A DNA stretch of 64,000 nt from DASTFY01 sp963813375 (lineage in GTDB: Bacteria; Actinomycetota; Acidimicrobiia; Acidimicrobiales; Ilumatobacteraceae), in the NCBI GenBank assembly GCA_963813375.1, contig CAWEYT010000021.1, positions 124,001 to 188,000 of the forward strand, written 5' to 3'. The notes under the pieces were generated by a model. It was not told the DNA's origin and ran no database searches. It saw only the letters and a program-made list of their open reading frames with translations. How positions within the stretch are numbered: the stretch's first letter is position 1; each line of letters opens with the position of its first letter. This document shows, piece after piece, positions 27,037-35,862 of the stretch. The translations under genes and the position numbers were made by a program.

Positions 27037-27046
27037 CGATATATCG
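27037..27046. promoter_or_regulatory. AT-rich palindrome cgatatatcg, candidate PadR-type operator
   Basis: A ten-base perfect palindrome in an AT-rich island of otherwise GC-rich DNA, 43 bases before the TAGGCT -10 of the Rieske gene. ATAT-centred palindromes are common PadR/YtrA-type sites. The assignment is by position and symmetry only. Confidence 0.4.
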
Positions 27047-27100
27047 CAACCGCTCGGCTTGCAACCTGCCGCAGCAGAAAGTCCCTCCTAGGCTCCGGCC

Positions 27101-28207
27101 GTGCGCGAGACGCTGCCGTACCGGCTGTACCTGGACGAGGCCGTGTTCGCGGACGAGCGGCGGCGGCTGTTCGCCCACCAGTGGGTCCACGTCGGCCGCG
27201 ACGAGGACGTGCCTCGGGCCGGCGACTGGAGACGGGTCGACGTGGGGGGTGAGGCCGTCCTGCTGGTGCGAGGTGATGACGGCGTGCTGCGCGGCTTCGC
27301 CAACACGTGCCGGCACCGTGGCGCCGAGCTGTGCCCCGCCGACGGGCCCGAGTCCGGCCATGCCGGCCGGGTGCTGCGCTGTCCGTACCACCACTGGACG
27401 TACGGCCTGGACGGCGCCCTCCGGGCCGCCCCCCACCTCGCCGATGTTCCCGACGGGATCGCACTCTTCGCCGTCGGCGTCGCGGTCTGGCGGGGATTCG
27501 TGTTCGCCTGCCTGCACCCCGAGGACACGCCACCCCTGCCCGAGCAGCTCGGCGACACCGACGAGCACACGCGCAACTACCCGCTCGACGAGCTCCGCAC
27601 GGGTGCCCGCCTCACCTACGAGGTCAGGGCCAATTGGAAGGTGATCGTCGAGAACTACAACGAGTGCTACCACTGCGGGCCCATCCACCCGGAGCTCTGC
27701 GAGCTGGTGCCGGCCTTCCGGCGGGGCGGCGGCGCGGACCTGCCCTGGGACGACGGCATCCCCCACCGGGAGGGAGCCTGGACCTTCACGGCCACCGGCA
27801 CCACGACCCGCTCGCCGTTCGCGTCGTTGAGCGCGACGGAGCGGGTGCGCCACAAGGGCTTCCTCGTCTACCCCAACCTGCTCCTCAGCCTGTCTGCGGA
27901 CCACGTGGCCGCCTTCACGCTGTTGCCCCGGGCGGCGGGCCACACCACGGTGGTCTGCGACTTCCTCTTCGCCCCCGACGCCGTGGCCGACCCGGGCTTC
28001 GATCCCTCGGACGCCGTGGGGTTCTGGGACCTCGTCAACCGGCAGGACTGGCGCATCGGGGAGAGCGTGCAGCGGGGCATGTCGTCCTTCGCGGCCGAGC
28101 GGGGCTGGTTCGCGCCCATGGAGGATGACTCGGCCGACATCGCCCGCTGGTACCGCGGCCTGATGGGTGACGAGGAGCTGACCAGCCCGGATGACGGCGA
28201 TGCCTGA
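27101..28207 (+). CDS. Rieske non-heme iron oxygenase, betaine N-demethylase type
   Basis: 368 residues. The Rieske 2Fe-2S site is CRHRG (about residue 70) with CPYHHWTYG. The catalytic iron site is in VIVENYNECYHCGPIHPEL, with two His and nearby acids, characteristic of the glycine-betaine monooxygenase/carnitine oxygenase (GbcA/CntA) group rather than classic ring dioxygenases. The start is GTG 27101, six bases after the -10 element TAGGCT, so the mRNA is probably leaderless. The next gene is a sarcosine-oxidase-like flavoprotein, overlapping by eight bases; together they would remove N-methyl groups from betaine or a related quaternary amine. No reductase gene is nearby. Confidence 0.85.
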   Translation: MRETLPYRLYLDEAVFADERRRLFAHQWVHVGRDEDVPRAGDWRRVDVGGEAVLLVRGDDGVLRGFANTCRHRGAELCPADGPESGHAGRVLRCPYHHWTYGLDGALRAAPHLADVPDGIALFAVGVAVWRGFVFACLHPEDTPPLPEQLGDTDEHTRNYPLDELRTGARLTYEVRANWKVIVENYNECYHCGPIHPELCELVPAFRRGGGADLPWDDGIPHREGAWTFTATGTTTRSPFASLSATERVRHKGFLVYPNLLLSLSADHVAAFTLLPRAAGHTTVVCDFLFAPDAVADPGFDPSDAVGFWDLVNRQDWRIGESVQRGMSSFAAERGWFAPMEDDSADIARWYRGLMGDEELTSPDDGDA

Positions 28208-29419
28208 CGCCCGCACCCGACGGCTGGATCGCCCGAGGCGCGGGCGATCAGCGGCGGAGACGATGTCGCGATCGTCGGGCTCGGCGGCATCGGCAGCGCG
28301 ACGGCGCTCTTCGCGGCCCGTGGCGGTCAGCGGGTCCTCGGCCTCGAGCGCTTCGAGCTCGGGGGCCACCATCGCGGGGCGTCGCACGACCACAGCCGCA
28401 TCATCCGCCGCAGCTACCACACCGAGCACTACGTCCGCCTCACGGCCGGGGCGTACGACGCGTGGCGGGAGGTGGAGGTCCTGTCCGGGGAGCAGTGCGT
28501 GTGGGTGACCGGCGGGGTCGATCTCTTCCCGCCCGGTGCGGCGATCGATGCCACGACCTACACGTCGTCCATGCACGCCGCGGGGGTGCCCTTCGACGTC
28601 GTCGCCGGAGCGGAGGTGCGCCGGCGATGGCCGGCCATCGCGGTGGACGACGATGTGGTCGGCCTGGTCCAGGCCGAGACGGGTCTGGTCTCGCCTGCGC
28701 GCGCGGTGCCGTTGCTGCAACGACTCGCCGCCGGCCTCGGCGCCGACCTGCGGGGTGGTTGCGTGGTCCGGGAGCTCCGCCCCGCCGACGACCACGTGGA
28801 GCTCATCGTGGAGGGGTTCGACCAGCCCGTCCTGGCCGGCACCGTGGTCGTGGCGGCCGACGCCTGGACCAACGAGCTGCTGCGCGGCCTCGACGCCGAC
28901 CTCCCGCTGACGGTGCTGCAGGAGCAGGTCACGTACTACGACGTCGCCGAGCCAGAACCGTTCGAGATGGGACGCCTCCCCGTGTGGATCTGGATGGACG
29001 AGCCGAGCTTCTACGGGTTTCCCCTGTTCGGACGAGCCGGGGTCAAGATCGCGCAGGACTGCGGCGGCACCGAGGTCACCACGCGGACCCGCAGCTTCGA
29101 GCCCGACGCCGCCATCCTCGCCCGCACGGACGACTTCGCCCGTCGGTTCTTCGGCGGTCGGCTGGGTGCGGCCGCCCACACCACGACCTGCCTCTACACG
29201 CTCACCCCCGATCGCGACTTCGTCCTCGACCGGGTGCCGGGCCATCCCCGTGTCCTGGTGGCGCAAGGGGCTGCGCACGGCTTCAAGTTCGCGGCCTGGT
29301 TCGGGCGGACGCTGGCCGCGCTGGCGGCGGGCGCGCCCGCCCCGGACGACCTGGCCCCGTTCGCCTTCGACCGGCCTGCGCTCCGGCAGCCGACCGGGGT
29401 GACGAGTTGGCTGGTGTGA
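28200..29419 (+). CDS. Monomeric sarcosine oxidase-like flavoprotein (frameshift near 28230)
   Basis: Oxidises N-methyl amino acids to the amine plus formaldehyde. The Rossmann motif VAIVGLGGIGSATALFAARG is followed by ASHDHSRIIRRSYH, which matches the MSOX FAD site RxSHGxSRxxR. The covalent-flavin Cys is in TTTCLYTLTPDRDFVLD. The C-terminal AQGAAHGFKFAAWFGR is the second FAD contact. The only start is ATG 28200 (MPDAR), overlapping the Rieske stop; the frame must change before 28256 to reach the Rossmann fold. About 400 residues, as expected. Sarcosine or N-methyl product of the Rieske enzyme is the likely substrate. Confidence 0.8.
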
Positions 29420-29446
29420 GTCGCGGCGCGCCGTTAGGTTCGCCGG

Positions 29447-29950
29447 ATGACCGTCGACGTGGCCGAGGCCCGGGTCCGTGACCATCTCGGGCAGCTCGGC
29501 ATCGACCACGAGATCATCCCCTGTGATCCGGCGCTCGCCGACACCGCGGCGTTCTGTGCCGCGTACGGCTACTCGCCCGAGGACTCCGCCAACACCATCC
29601 TGGTGATCGGCAAGAGCGACCCGCCCCGGTACGTGGCCTGCGTGGTGCTGGCCACCACACGGCTCGATGTCAACCGCATCGTGCGCAAGCGCCTCGGGGT
29701 GAAGAAGGCGTCCTTCGCCGACCCCGACCAGACACGCGACCTGACCGGCATGCTCATCGGCGGGGTGACGCCCTTCGGGCTGCCCGAGGACCTTCCCATC
29801 TGGGTCGACGCCCGCGTGGTCGAGCGGCCCCGCATCGTGCTCGGCGGGGGCAGCCGCTCGTGCAAGGTCGTCGGTCCGCCGGCCTTGCTCACGGCCCAGC
29901 CGATGGTCGAGGTGGTGTCCGACCTCGCGGTCGAGGTCCCGGCCGGCTGA
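29447..29950 (+). CDS. YbaK/ProX-type aminoacyl-tRNA deacylase
   Basis: 167 residues. YbaK fold with VRDHLGQLGIDHEIIPCDPA, LVIGKSDPPRYVACVVLAT, the conserved Lys strand VNRIVRKRLGVKKASFAD and the hallmark GGVTPFGLPEDLPIWVD and RIVLGGGSRSCKV. These proteins hydrolyse mischarged Cys- or Ala-tRNA-Pro. The -10 TAGGTT lies six bases before ATG 29447, indicating leaderless transcription of its own, separate from the sarcosine oxidase gene. Confidence 0.85.
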   Translation: MTVDVAEARVRDHLGQLGIDHEIIPCDPALADTAAFCAAYGYSPEDSANTILVIGKSDPPRYVACVVLATTRLDVNRIVRKRLGVKKASFADPDQTRDLTGMLIGGVTPFGLPEDLPIWVDARVVERPRIVLGGGSRSCKVVGPPALLTAQPMVEVVSDLAVEVPAG

Positions 29951-30011
29951 CACCTCGGCCACGACTACCCTCGGTGCACCCGCCCGTCGGGCCGGGGAAG
30001 GGGACGATGAC

Positions 30012-30578
30012 ATGGGCGCCGAACTGCTCGACCGGGCGTACGCGGCGACGAGCGCGGTCCTGGACAACGTCACGCCGGACGAGCTGGACCGTCCGACGCC
30101 GTGCGCGTCGTGGAAGGTGCGGGACGTCATCAACCACGTGGTCGCCGGGGGCTACTTCTTCGCCGCCGTCGCCACGGGGCAGGAGCCGATGGCCGCGGCC
30201 GATCGTCCCGACTACAGCGCGGGCGACTATCACGCCTCGTTCGCGGACGGCTCCGCCAAGGCGTTGGCCGCGTTCCACGCCGACGGCGCCATGGAGAGGA
30301 TCATGAAGCCCCGGTTCGGCGAGATGCCGGGGTCCGCGTTCGTGATGATCGCCGCCGCGGACGTCTACACCCACGGCTGGGACCTCGCCCGGGCGACCGG
30401 ACAGCCCTCGGAGCTGGATCCCGATGTGGGCGAGCAGCTCCTGGCCTTCGCCCACGGGATGATGTCCGACGACTTCCGGGGCCCGGACCCCGACGCCCCC
30501 TTCGGCCCTCGCGTGGACGTTCCGGAAGGCGCGCCGGTCGCCGATCGGCTGGCCGGCTTCCTCGGGCGCCGGCCCTAG
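30012..30578 (+). CDS. TIGR03086-type DinB-fold metal-binding protein
   Basis: 188 residues. The pattern LDRPTPCASWKVRDVINHVV near residue 30 and the later MIAAADVYTHGWDLARATGQ place it in the mycothiol-dependent isomerase-like (MDMPI_N) DinB family. His in NHVV, and His in TYTHGWDLA-type positions, are metal ligands in relatives. Such proteins are numerous in actinomycetes, and most lack known function. It converges with the DUF4395 gene; stops overlap by four bases. Confidence 0.8.
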   Translation: MGAELLDRAYAATSAVLDNVTPDELDRPTPCASWKVRDVINHVVAGGYFFAAVATGQEPMAAADRPDYSAGDYHASFADGSAKALAAFHADGAMERIMKPRFGEMPGSAFVMIAAADVYTHGWDLARATGQPSELDPDVGEQLLAFAHGMMSDDFRGPDPDAPFGPRVDVPEGAPVADRLAGFLGRRP

Positions 30579-31097
30579 CGGCCGGACGTCCCTCCGGCGG
30601 CCTGCGCGGCCAGCCGGGCGGGGAGGTCGTTGCAGGCCACACAGACCTCGGGCGGGATGATCCCGACCCGCATGAGGAGCGCGAACGCGTGACACCCGAG
30701 GCACAGTGCCAGCGCGGCCTCCAGCGTGGCCGCGACCGCGACCATGGCCACGAGCACGATCGCCAGCCCGGTCGCGCCGGCCAGCCAGGCGACGAGCTGC
30801 ACCCACGCTGAGGGTGGCGCCGATGCCCTGGGCGAAGCGCTTCGGCGGGCCGGGTACGGGCTTGGCCGGCACCGCCAGACGAGGGACCACGACCCGAGTG
30901 ACGAGGAGAGCGAGCGGGCTGACGCGTGGGCCGGCCAGCACGCGCAGCACGAAGCCGCCCGCCAGGGCGACCAGCAGCACCGGCCACCGCGTGACGAGGA
31001 AGGCCAAGGCCTGCACGACGACCCCCGCCGCCACCAACCGAGCCGCCACCTCGTTGACCGGGTTCGGGAACCGCAGCGCCTCGGGCAGCCTCACCAT
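30575..31097 (-). CDS. DUF4395 membrane protein (frameshift near 30805)
   Basis: The N-terminus (ATG 31097, MVRLPEALRFPNPVNEVAAR) leads into four hydrophobic segments. The frame changes near 30800-30812; beyond it is VQLVAWLAGATGLAIVLVAM and ALALCLGCHAFALLMRVGII, then EVCVACND. The two C-x2-C motifs (CLGC, CVAC) are a feature of the family and could carry a redox disulfide or metal. About 170 residues. Function unknown; relatives are often beside thioredoxin-like genes, none of which is visible here. Confidence 0.75.
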
Positions 31098-31176
31098 GCG
31101 CAGGCTAGGGCCTGAAACCTGACCAGACAACTCAGGAATTGCCGCAGACCGCGGACTCGCTAGCGTCGCCGCCCGC

Positions 31177-32175
31177 ATGGCCCTGACCCTCACCGTCGAC
31201 CGGGCCCGCTGGCGGGCCCACGTGGCCGGCGTCCGGACCGAATTTCGCGACCTGGTCCCGGTGATCAAGGGCAACGGCTACGGGTTCGGTCGCACGTTCC
31301 TCGCTGACACGATCGAGGAGTGGGTCGAGGAGTGGGCCGAGGAGTCGGGGGGCGACGGAGGCGCGCCACGCGAGCTCGCCGTCGGCACGGTCCACGAGCT
31401 GGCCGGGCTGGCCCCGGACGGGCCCCGCCCGATCGTGCTGACGCCGGCGGTCGGGCGGGACCTGCTCCCGGGGGTGGGCCCGGCCATCCTCACCGTGGGA
31501 GCGGAGCCGCACCTCGCCGAGCTGGCGGGTGCCGGTCTCCGGGCACCCATCATCCTGAAGGTGGCCGGTGCCATGCAGCGCTACGGGAGCGCGGCGGACG
31601 AGCTGGCCATGCTGCGGCGAACGGCCGAGGCCGCGGGGATGGAGGTGCACGGCTACGCGGTGCACCCGCCGCTGGCCGGAGCGCCGGACGACCACCGCCG
31701 GGAGGCCGAAGCCGTGGGCCGCGCCGTTCCCACGGGTAGCACGATCTACGTGTCGCACCTCGACGCTGCCAGCTACGCCCTCCTCCGGGAGGCCGCGCCC
31801 GGGCATCGCTGGCGCATCCGTCTCGGCACGGTGCTGTGGCACGGCGACAAGTCGTTCCTCCACCTGACCGCCGACGTGGCCCAGGTCCGGCCGGTCGCCG
31901 CCGGCCAGCGTGCCGGCTACCGGCTCCATCAGGTGCCGGGCGACGGCCACCTCGTCATGGTCACGGCAGGGACGGCCCACGGCATCCACCCGCTGCCCGG
32001 TGACCTCAGCCCGTTCCACTTCGCCCGGCGACGCCTGGCCCTGCTGGAGCCGCCTCACATGCACACGGCCATGCTCTTCGTGCCGGCCGGTGACCCCCTC
32101 CCGTCGGTCGGCGATCAGGTGGACGTCCAGCACCCGCTGACACGAACCCTCGTCGACCGCATCGTCGAGCGCTGA
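31177..32175 (+). CDS. Alanine racemase-like PLP enzyme
   Basis: 332 residues of fold-type III. The PLP Lys is in LVPVIKGNGYGFGRTFLAD. The rest is divergent from Alr: PIVLTPAVGRDLL, IILKVAGAMQRYG, HGYAVHPPL and RIRLGTVLWHGDKSFLHLTA. It is shorter than typical Alr and lacks a clear Tyr-containing C-terminal racemase motif, so an amino-acid racemase or PLP-homeostasis role are both open. The -10 TAGCGT lies ten bases before ATG 31177. A hairpin terminator follows the stop. Confidence 0.75.
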   Translation: MALTLTVDRARWRAHVAGVRTEFRDLVPVIKGNGYGFGRTFLADTIEEWVEEWAEESGGDGGAPRELAVGTVHELAGLAPDGPRPIVLTPAVGRDLLPGVGPAILTVGAEPHLAELAGAGLRAPIILKVAGAMQRYGSAADELAMLRRTAEAAGMEVHGYAVHPPLAGAPDDHRREAEAVGRAVPTGSTIYVSHLDAASYALLREAAPGHRWRIRLGTVLWHGDKSFLHLTADVAQVRPVAAGQRAGYRLHQVPGDGHLVMVTAGTAHGIHPLPGDLSPFHFARRRLALLEPPHMHTAMLFVPAGDPLPSVGDQVDVQHPLTRTLVDRIVER

Positions 32176-32191
32176 CCGCTCGGCCCCGACC

Positions 32192-32234
32192 GGCCCCTCC
32201 CGTCGTGGCCGCGTCGACGCAGCGGGGAGGGGCC
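32192..32234 (+). terminator. Hairpin after alanine racemase-like gene
   Basis: Ten-base perfect arms (ggcccctccc 32192-32201 and gggaggggcc 32225-32234) enclose a 23-base loop, 17 bases past the stop. No T-run. It separates the racemase-like gene from the dedA promoter. Confidence 0.55.
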
Positions 32235-32254
32235 CGCTGGGTAGCGTGCGGCCG

Positions 32255-32992
32255 ATGTTCGACGTGCTCGGCGACCTCCTCCACCACCTGGAGGAGCTGT
32301 CGACCTCGCCGTGGTTCTACCTCGTCATCCTCCTCATCGCCTATCTCGACTCGATGATCCCGATCGTGCCGAGCGAGACGATGGTGATCCTCGGCGGTGT
32401 GGCCGCCGGCCAGGGCGATCTCTGGCTGGGTCTGGTCATCGCCTGCGCGCTGACGGGCGCCTTCCTCGGGGATACGACCGCGTACCTGCTCGGGCGGCAC
32501 TTCGGTCCCGCCATCGAGCGCCGGTTCTTCCGCCGCCCCAAGAGCCAGGCCCGACTGGAGTGGGCGCGCCGGCAGCTCGAGCTCCGGGGCGGGATGCTGC
32601 TCGTCACCGCCCGCTTCGTGCCGGGCGGCCGCACGGTCGTCACCTTCACGTCGGGGCTGACCCGCCAGCCGTTCCGGCGCTTCCTCGGCTTCATCGGGTT
32701 CGCGGCGGTGGTGTGGGCCTGCTACGCCGCTCTGCTCGGGTACGTCGGGGGCAAGGCCTTCGCCGACAACCACACCCTGGCCTTCCTCGTCGCCTTCGGG
32801 TGCGCGCTCGCCGTGACAGGCGTCATCGAGGTGATCCGCTGGGTGCGCCACCGCGGCCGCCCGGAGTCCGAAGGGCCCGGGACCGAACCGGCCGTCGAGA
32901 CGGCCATCGAGACCATCGCCGACGCAGAGATGCCGTCGGGCGATCCAGCCGGCCGTGCCGATCGTGCCGACGGTGTCAGCCGATCGAACTGA
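32255..32992 (+). CDS. DedA family membrane protein
   Basis: 245 residues. DedA/SNARE-associated domain: FYLVILLIAYLDSMIPIVPS, a re-entrant loop around ETMVILGGVAAGQG, GDTTAYLLGRHFG, LLVTARFVPGGRTVVTFTSG with the conserved Arg, and a long charged tail. These proteins are lipid (undecaprenyl phosphate or phospholipid) translocases in the inner membrane. ATG 32255 is preferred because TAGCGT (32242-32247) lies seven bases upstream as a leaderless -10; the GTG at 32246 would fall inside it. The 3' end overlaps the metallopeptidase gene by 17 bases. Confidence 0.85.
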   Translation: MFDVLGDLLHHLEELSTSPWFYLVILLIAYLDSMIPIVPSETMVILGGVAAGQGDLWLGLVIACALTGAFLGDTTAYLLGRHFGPAIERRFFRRPKSQARLEWARRQLELRGGMLLVTARFVPGGRTVVTFTSGLTRQPFRRFLGFIGFAAVVWACYAALLGYVGGKAFADNHTLAFLVAFGCALAVTGVIEVIRWVRHRGRPESEGPGTEPAVETAIETIADAEMPSGDPAGRADRADGVSRSN

Positions 32993-33848
32993 TGGAGGCG
33001 TCCTCCGCGAACGTGTCGCACGCCTGCGGGTCGGCGCTGTCGAATCCGTGCCGGAACCAGCGGACGCGGTCCTCCGAGCTGCCGTGGTTCCAGCTCTCCG
33101 GGTCGGTGCGGCCCTGGGTGGCCATCTGGATCTGGTCGTCGCCGACCGCAGCCGCGGCGTTCAGCCCCTCCTCCAGGTCGCCCCGGTCGAGCTGGTCCTG
33201 CACGCTGGCTCCCCAAGCCCCGGCCAGGCAGTCGGCCTGGAGCTCCAGGCGGATCGACAGCTCGTTGGCCACGCTGGGTTGCTGCTGGGAGAGCTCGGAC
33301 ACCTGACGGCTCAGCCCCACCAGGTTCTGCACGTGGTGGCCGTACTCATGGGCGGTGATGTAGGCCGTGGCGAAGTCGCCCTGGGCGCCGAAGCGGGACT
33401 GGAGCTGGTTCAGGAAGTCGAGGTCGAAGTACACCAGCCCGTCGGCCGGGCAGTAGAACGGCCCGGTCTGGGCCGACGCGGGGCCGCAGCCGGTCTGCGT
33501 GGCGCCGCTGAAGAAGACCGTCTGGGTGCGCTGGTAGTCCGCCATGGTGGAGGTCCAGTAGTCCTGGACGGACGTGGTGGCGTCGCACAAGAGCTGAGCC
33601 GTCTCCGTGTCGCAGGTGACGCCGCTGGATGCCCCCTGGCCCACGTCGCTCTGGTCGAATCCGGCCGGGAAGCCGCCGCCACCCAGCCCCCCGCCGGAGG
33701 AGCACTGGCCGGTGCCGAGCAGCAGGCCGATGATCACGGTGGCGAGGCCGCCCACTCCGCCGCCGATCGCGACGCCGCCGGGGATGCCGCCGGAGCCGCG
33801 GCGATCCTGGATGTCCGCGTTGCTGCTCCCGGTACGCCGTAGTCGCAC
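32976..33848 (-). CDS. Neutral zinc metallopeptidase (YpfJ family)
   Basis: 290 residues. A basic N-terminus leads to one membrane anchor (GGLATVIIGLLLG) and a Gly-rich stretch, then an extracellular domain. The zinc-binding HEYGHH is in ATAYITAHEYGHHVQNLVGL; the third ligand lies in LQADCLAGAWGAS. Paired Cys (TCDTETAQLLCD, GCGPAS, FYCPADG) suggest disulfides outside the cell. YpfJ-like enzymes are widespread, without defined substrates. The start is preceded by AGGAGAC. Confidence 0.85.
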   Translation of the reverse strand: MRLRRTGSSNADIQDRRGSGGIPGGVAIGGGVGGLATVIIGLLLGTGQCSSGGGLGGGGFPAGFDQSDVGQGASSGVTCDTETAQLLCDATTSVQDYWTSTMADYQRTQTVFFSGATQTGCGPASAQTGPFYCPADGLVYFDLDFLNQLQSRFGAQGDFATAYITAHEYGHHVQNLVGLSRQVSELSQQQPSVANELSIRLELQADCLAGAWGASVQDQLDRGDLEEGLNAAAAVGDDQIQMATQGRTDPESWNHGSSEDRVRWFRHGFDSADPQACDTFAEDASISSIG

Positions 33849-33914
33849 GCTGTCTCCTTCGGACCTGCTTCGGCGAGGAGCGTAGGTCGCGCCGCCGGAC
33901 AGGCCGGGATCGGG

Positions 33915-35546
33915 TCAGGCCGTGGCGTCGGCGGCGACCTGCCGTGCCCACCGGTAGTCGGCCTTGCCGGCCGGGCTGCGGCGGATCTCGTCCACGAAGA
34001 CCACCCGCCGGGGCGCCTTGTAGGCGGCCAGACGCGTACGGACGGCGGCGATCACCTCGTCCTCGCTCACCGGCGGCTGCCCGGGTGTGCGCGCCATCAC
34101 CAGCGTCACGGCCTCGCCGTAGCGCTCGTCGGGCACACCGACGGCGTTGCAGTCGGCCACACCCGGATGGGTGCGCGCGGCCACCTCGACCTCCTCCGGG
34201 TAGACCTTCTCGCCCCCGGTGTTGATGCAAACCGAACCGCGGCCCAGCAGGTGGACCGTGCCGTCGGCGTCGATCGTGGCGTAGTCGCCGGGCACCGTGT
34301 ACCGCTTCCCGCCGATCTCCCGGAACGTGGCCGCGGTCTTGTCCGGATCCTTGTAGTACCCGCGGGGCATGGCGCCGGCCACGGCCAGCACGCCGCTGCG
34401 TCCGGTACCGGGAGGGATCGGCTCCCAGGTGAGGTCGTCGAACAGCACCGTCTGGGGCGTCGCCGTGAACACGGCCGTCTCGCCCGGGTCCTGGCCGGGC
34501 ATCGTCATGTTGATCGCGTACGGGCCGCCCTCGCTGGCACCGATCATGTCGATGATGGCCATCGGCTGTCGAGCGGTGAGTGCCCGCTTGCTGGCCGCGC
34601 TGAGCGTGGCGCCCGTCGACACCACCCGCTGGAGCGATGAGAGGTCGTAGGGCCGGCCGGCGGCCTCGGCCGCCTCCAGCGCGGCGACCACCGGTCGCGC
34701 GAAGGCGTCACCGACGATCGACATCTGGGTCACCCGCTCGCGCTCCACCAGTCCGAGGAGCTCGTCGGCGTCGTAGTGGCGGCCGGCCAGCAGCACGACG
34801 GTGCCGCCCAGGACGAACGTGGAGATGGCGAGGAACAGCGCCGTCCCGTGCATGAGCGGCGGCGCGCAGAGGTTGACGGGACTCCGCCCGTCGGCGTTGA
34901 GCTGGGCCGCCACCCGGCCGACCTCGGCGGGCGTCTCCGGCACCTCCAGCCCCATCGAGACGTATCCGGTGAACGCCAGCGCGCCCCACAGGTCCTCGTG
35001 GGCCCAGACCACGCCCTTGGGAAGGCCGGTGGTCCCGCCGGTGAAGAGCAGCAGGTGGTCGGCGCCCGATCGTTCGACGCGGGCAGCCGGCTGATGACCC
35101 TCGACGAGCTCCTCGTAGCGCAGCGCGCCCTCGAGGTGGGGGCTGCCGTCGTCGACCTGGATGACGGCGCGGAGACCGGGCACCCGGGACCGGACCTCGC
35201 CGACCCGGTCGGCCAGCGCGCCGTGGAACACCAGCACCTCGGTGTCGGCGTTGTCGACGACGTACGCGATCTCGTCGGCCAGGTAGCGGTGGTTGATGTT
35301 GTGGGGAGCGGCACGCAGCTTGAGGGACGCGTAGACCGTCTCCAGGTACTCGGGGCAGTTGTAGAGCAGCTGGCCGACCTTGGCGTCGGGACCGACGCCG
35401 ATCGAGCTCAGCGCCGTGGCCAGACGGGCGGCGCGATCGTCGAGCTGCCGCCACGTCATGCGCTGCTCGCCGACCACGACCGCCGGGTGTTCAGGGAGGG
35501 CGTCGGCGATGGCCTCCCAGAGCGTGGCCCAGCTCTCACTCAGCAC
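33915..35546 (-). CDS. Acyl-CoA synthetase (AMP-forming, FadD type)
   Basis: 543 residues. Activates a carboxylate to its CoA ester via an acyl-adenylate. The P-loop is LLLFTGGTTGLPKGVVW, A5-like IDMIGASEGGPYAINM, A7/A8 GDYATIDADGTVHLLGRGSV and INTGGEKVYPEEVE, with the catalytic Lys in RRSPAGKADYRWAR. GTG 35546 lies within a short palindrome. Divergent from the ferredoxin and P450 genes, with an enoyl-CoA hydratase beyond, it suggests a fatty acid or sterol side-chain pathway; FadD17/19-like function is possible but not proven. Confidence 0.85.
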   Translation of the reverse strand: MLSESWATLWEAIADALPEHPAVVVGEQRMTWRQLDDRAARLATALSSIGVGPDAKVGQLLYNCPEYLETVYASLKLRAAPHNINHRYLADEIAYVVDNADTEVLVFHGALADRVGEVRSRVPGLRAVIQVDDGSPHLEGALRYEELVEGHQPAARVERSGADHLLLFTGGTTGLPKGVVWAHEDLWGALAFTGYVSMGLEVPETPAEVGRVAAQLNADGRSPVNLCAPPLMHGTALFLAISTFVLGGTVVLLAGRHYDADELLGLVERERVTQMSIVGDAFARPVVAALEAAEAAGRPYDLSSLQRVVSTGATLSAASKRALTARQPMAIIDMIGASEGGPYAINMTMPGQDPGETAVFTATPQTVLFDDLTWEPIPPGTGRSGVLAVAGAMPRGYYKDPDKTAATFREIGGKRYTVPGDYATIDADGTVHLLGRGSVCINTGGEKVYPEEVEVAARTHPGVADCNAVGVPDERYGEAVTLVMARTPGQPPVSEDEVIAAVRTRLAAYKAPRRVVFVDEIRRSPAGKADYRWARQVAADATA

Positions 35547-35547
35547 G

Positions 35548-35564
35548 CCGACCAGTATGGTCGG
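35548..35564. promoter_or_regulatory. 17-bp palindrome at the acyl-CoA synthetase promoter
   Basis: Seven-base arms ccgacca and tggtcgg around a three-base centre, one base upstream of the GTG start of the acyl-CoA synthetase gene. Read on the minus strand it covers CATACT, a possible leaderless -10. Candidate operator for a TetR-type regulator, none of which is in the window. Confidence 0.4.
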
Positions 35565-35592
35565 GACGTCGCTCACCGTCGGGGGCCGATGC

Positions 35593-35634
35593 GGGAGGGT
35601 GCCATCGGGAGGGTGCCATGAGGAGGCTGCCATG
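35593..35634 (+). repeat. Three tandem 14-bp units carrying ribosome site and start codon of ferredoxin
   Basis: The units are gggagggtgccatc, gggagggtgccatg and aggaggctgccatg. Each combines a Shine-Dalgarno-like purine run with an ATC or ATG seven bases later. The third supplies the real ferredoxin ATG. The second ATG opens a five-codon ORF (M-R-R-L-P) whose TGA overlaps the ferredoxin ATG, as in translational coupling. Confidence 0.7.
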
Positions 35635-35862
35635 AGGGTCCATGTCGACCAGGACAAGTGCCAGGGCCACAACCGCTGCTTCGCGATCGCTCCGGAGCTG
35701 TTCGATGTCGACGACCTCGGCCAGTCCCACGAGCTGAACGACGGGGTGGTACCGCCCGACCAGGAGGAGAAGGCGCGGCTGGCCGCGGCCAACTGCCCGG
35801 AGTTCGCCATCGTGATCGACGACGGCGGGTCCGAGCCGGTCACGGAAGGGTCGCCGTCGTGA
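35632..35862 (+). CDS. Single-cluster ferredoxin for a P450
   Basis: 76 residues. CQGHNRC followed by a distal Cys in ANCPEFA gives the pattern C-x2-H-x2-C...CP, in which His replaces the second Cys; this occurs in [3Fe-4S] or mixed-ligand ferredoxins that serve cytochrome P450s in actinomycetes. ATG 35632 is the third start of a tandem repeat array. The stop overlaps the P450 GTG (GTGA), so electron donor and oxidase are coupled. A matching reductase is not in the window. Confidence 0.85.
   Translation: MRVHVDQDKCQGHNRCFAIAPELFDVDDLGQSHELNDGVVPPDQEEKARLAAANCPEFAIVIDDGGSEPVTEGSPS

Noticed and set aside
26972..30133. A 1053-codon minus-strand ORF
   Set aside because: Antisense to the Rieske, MSOX and YbaK-type genes, composition typical of GC-rich antisense frames (Arg/Gly/His/Asp), with no domain.
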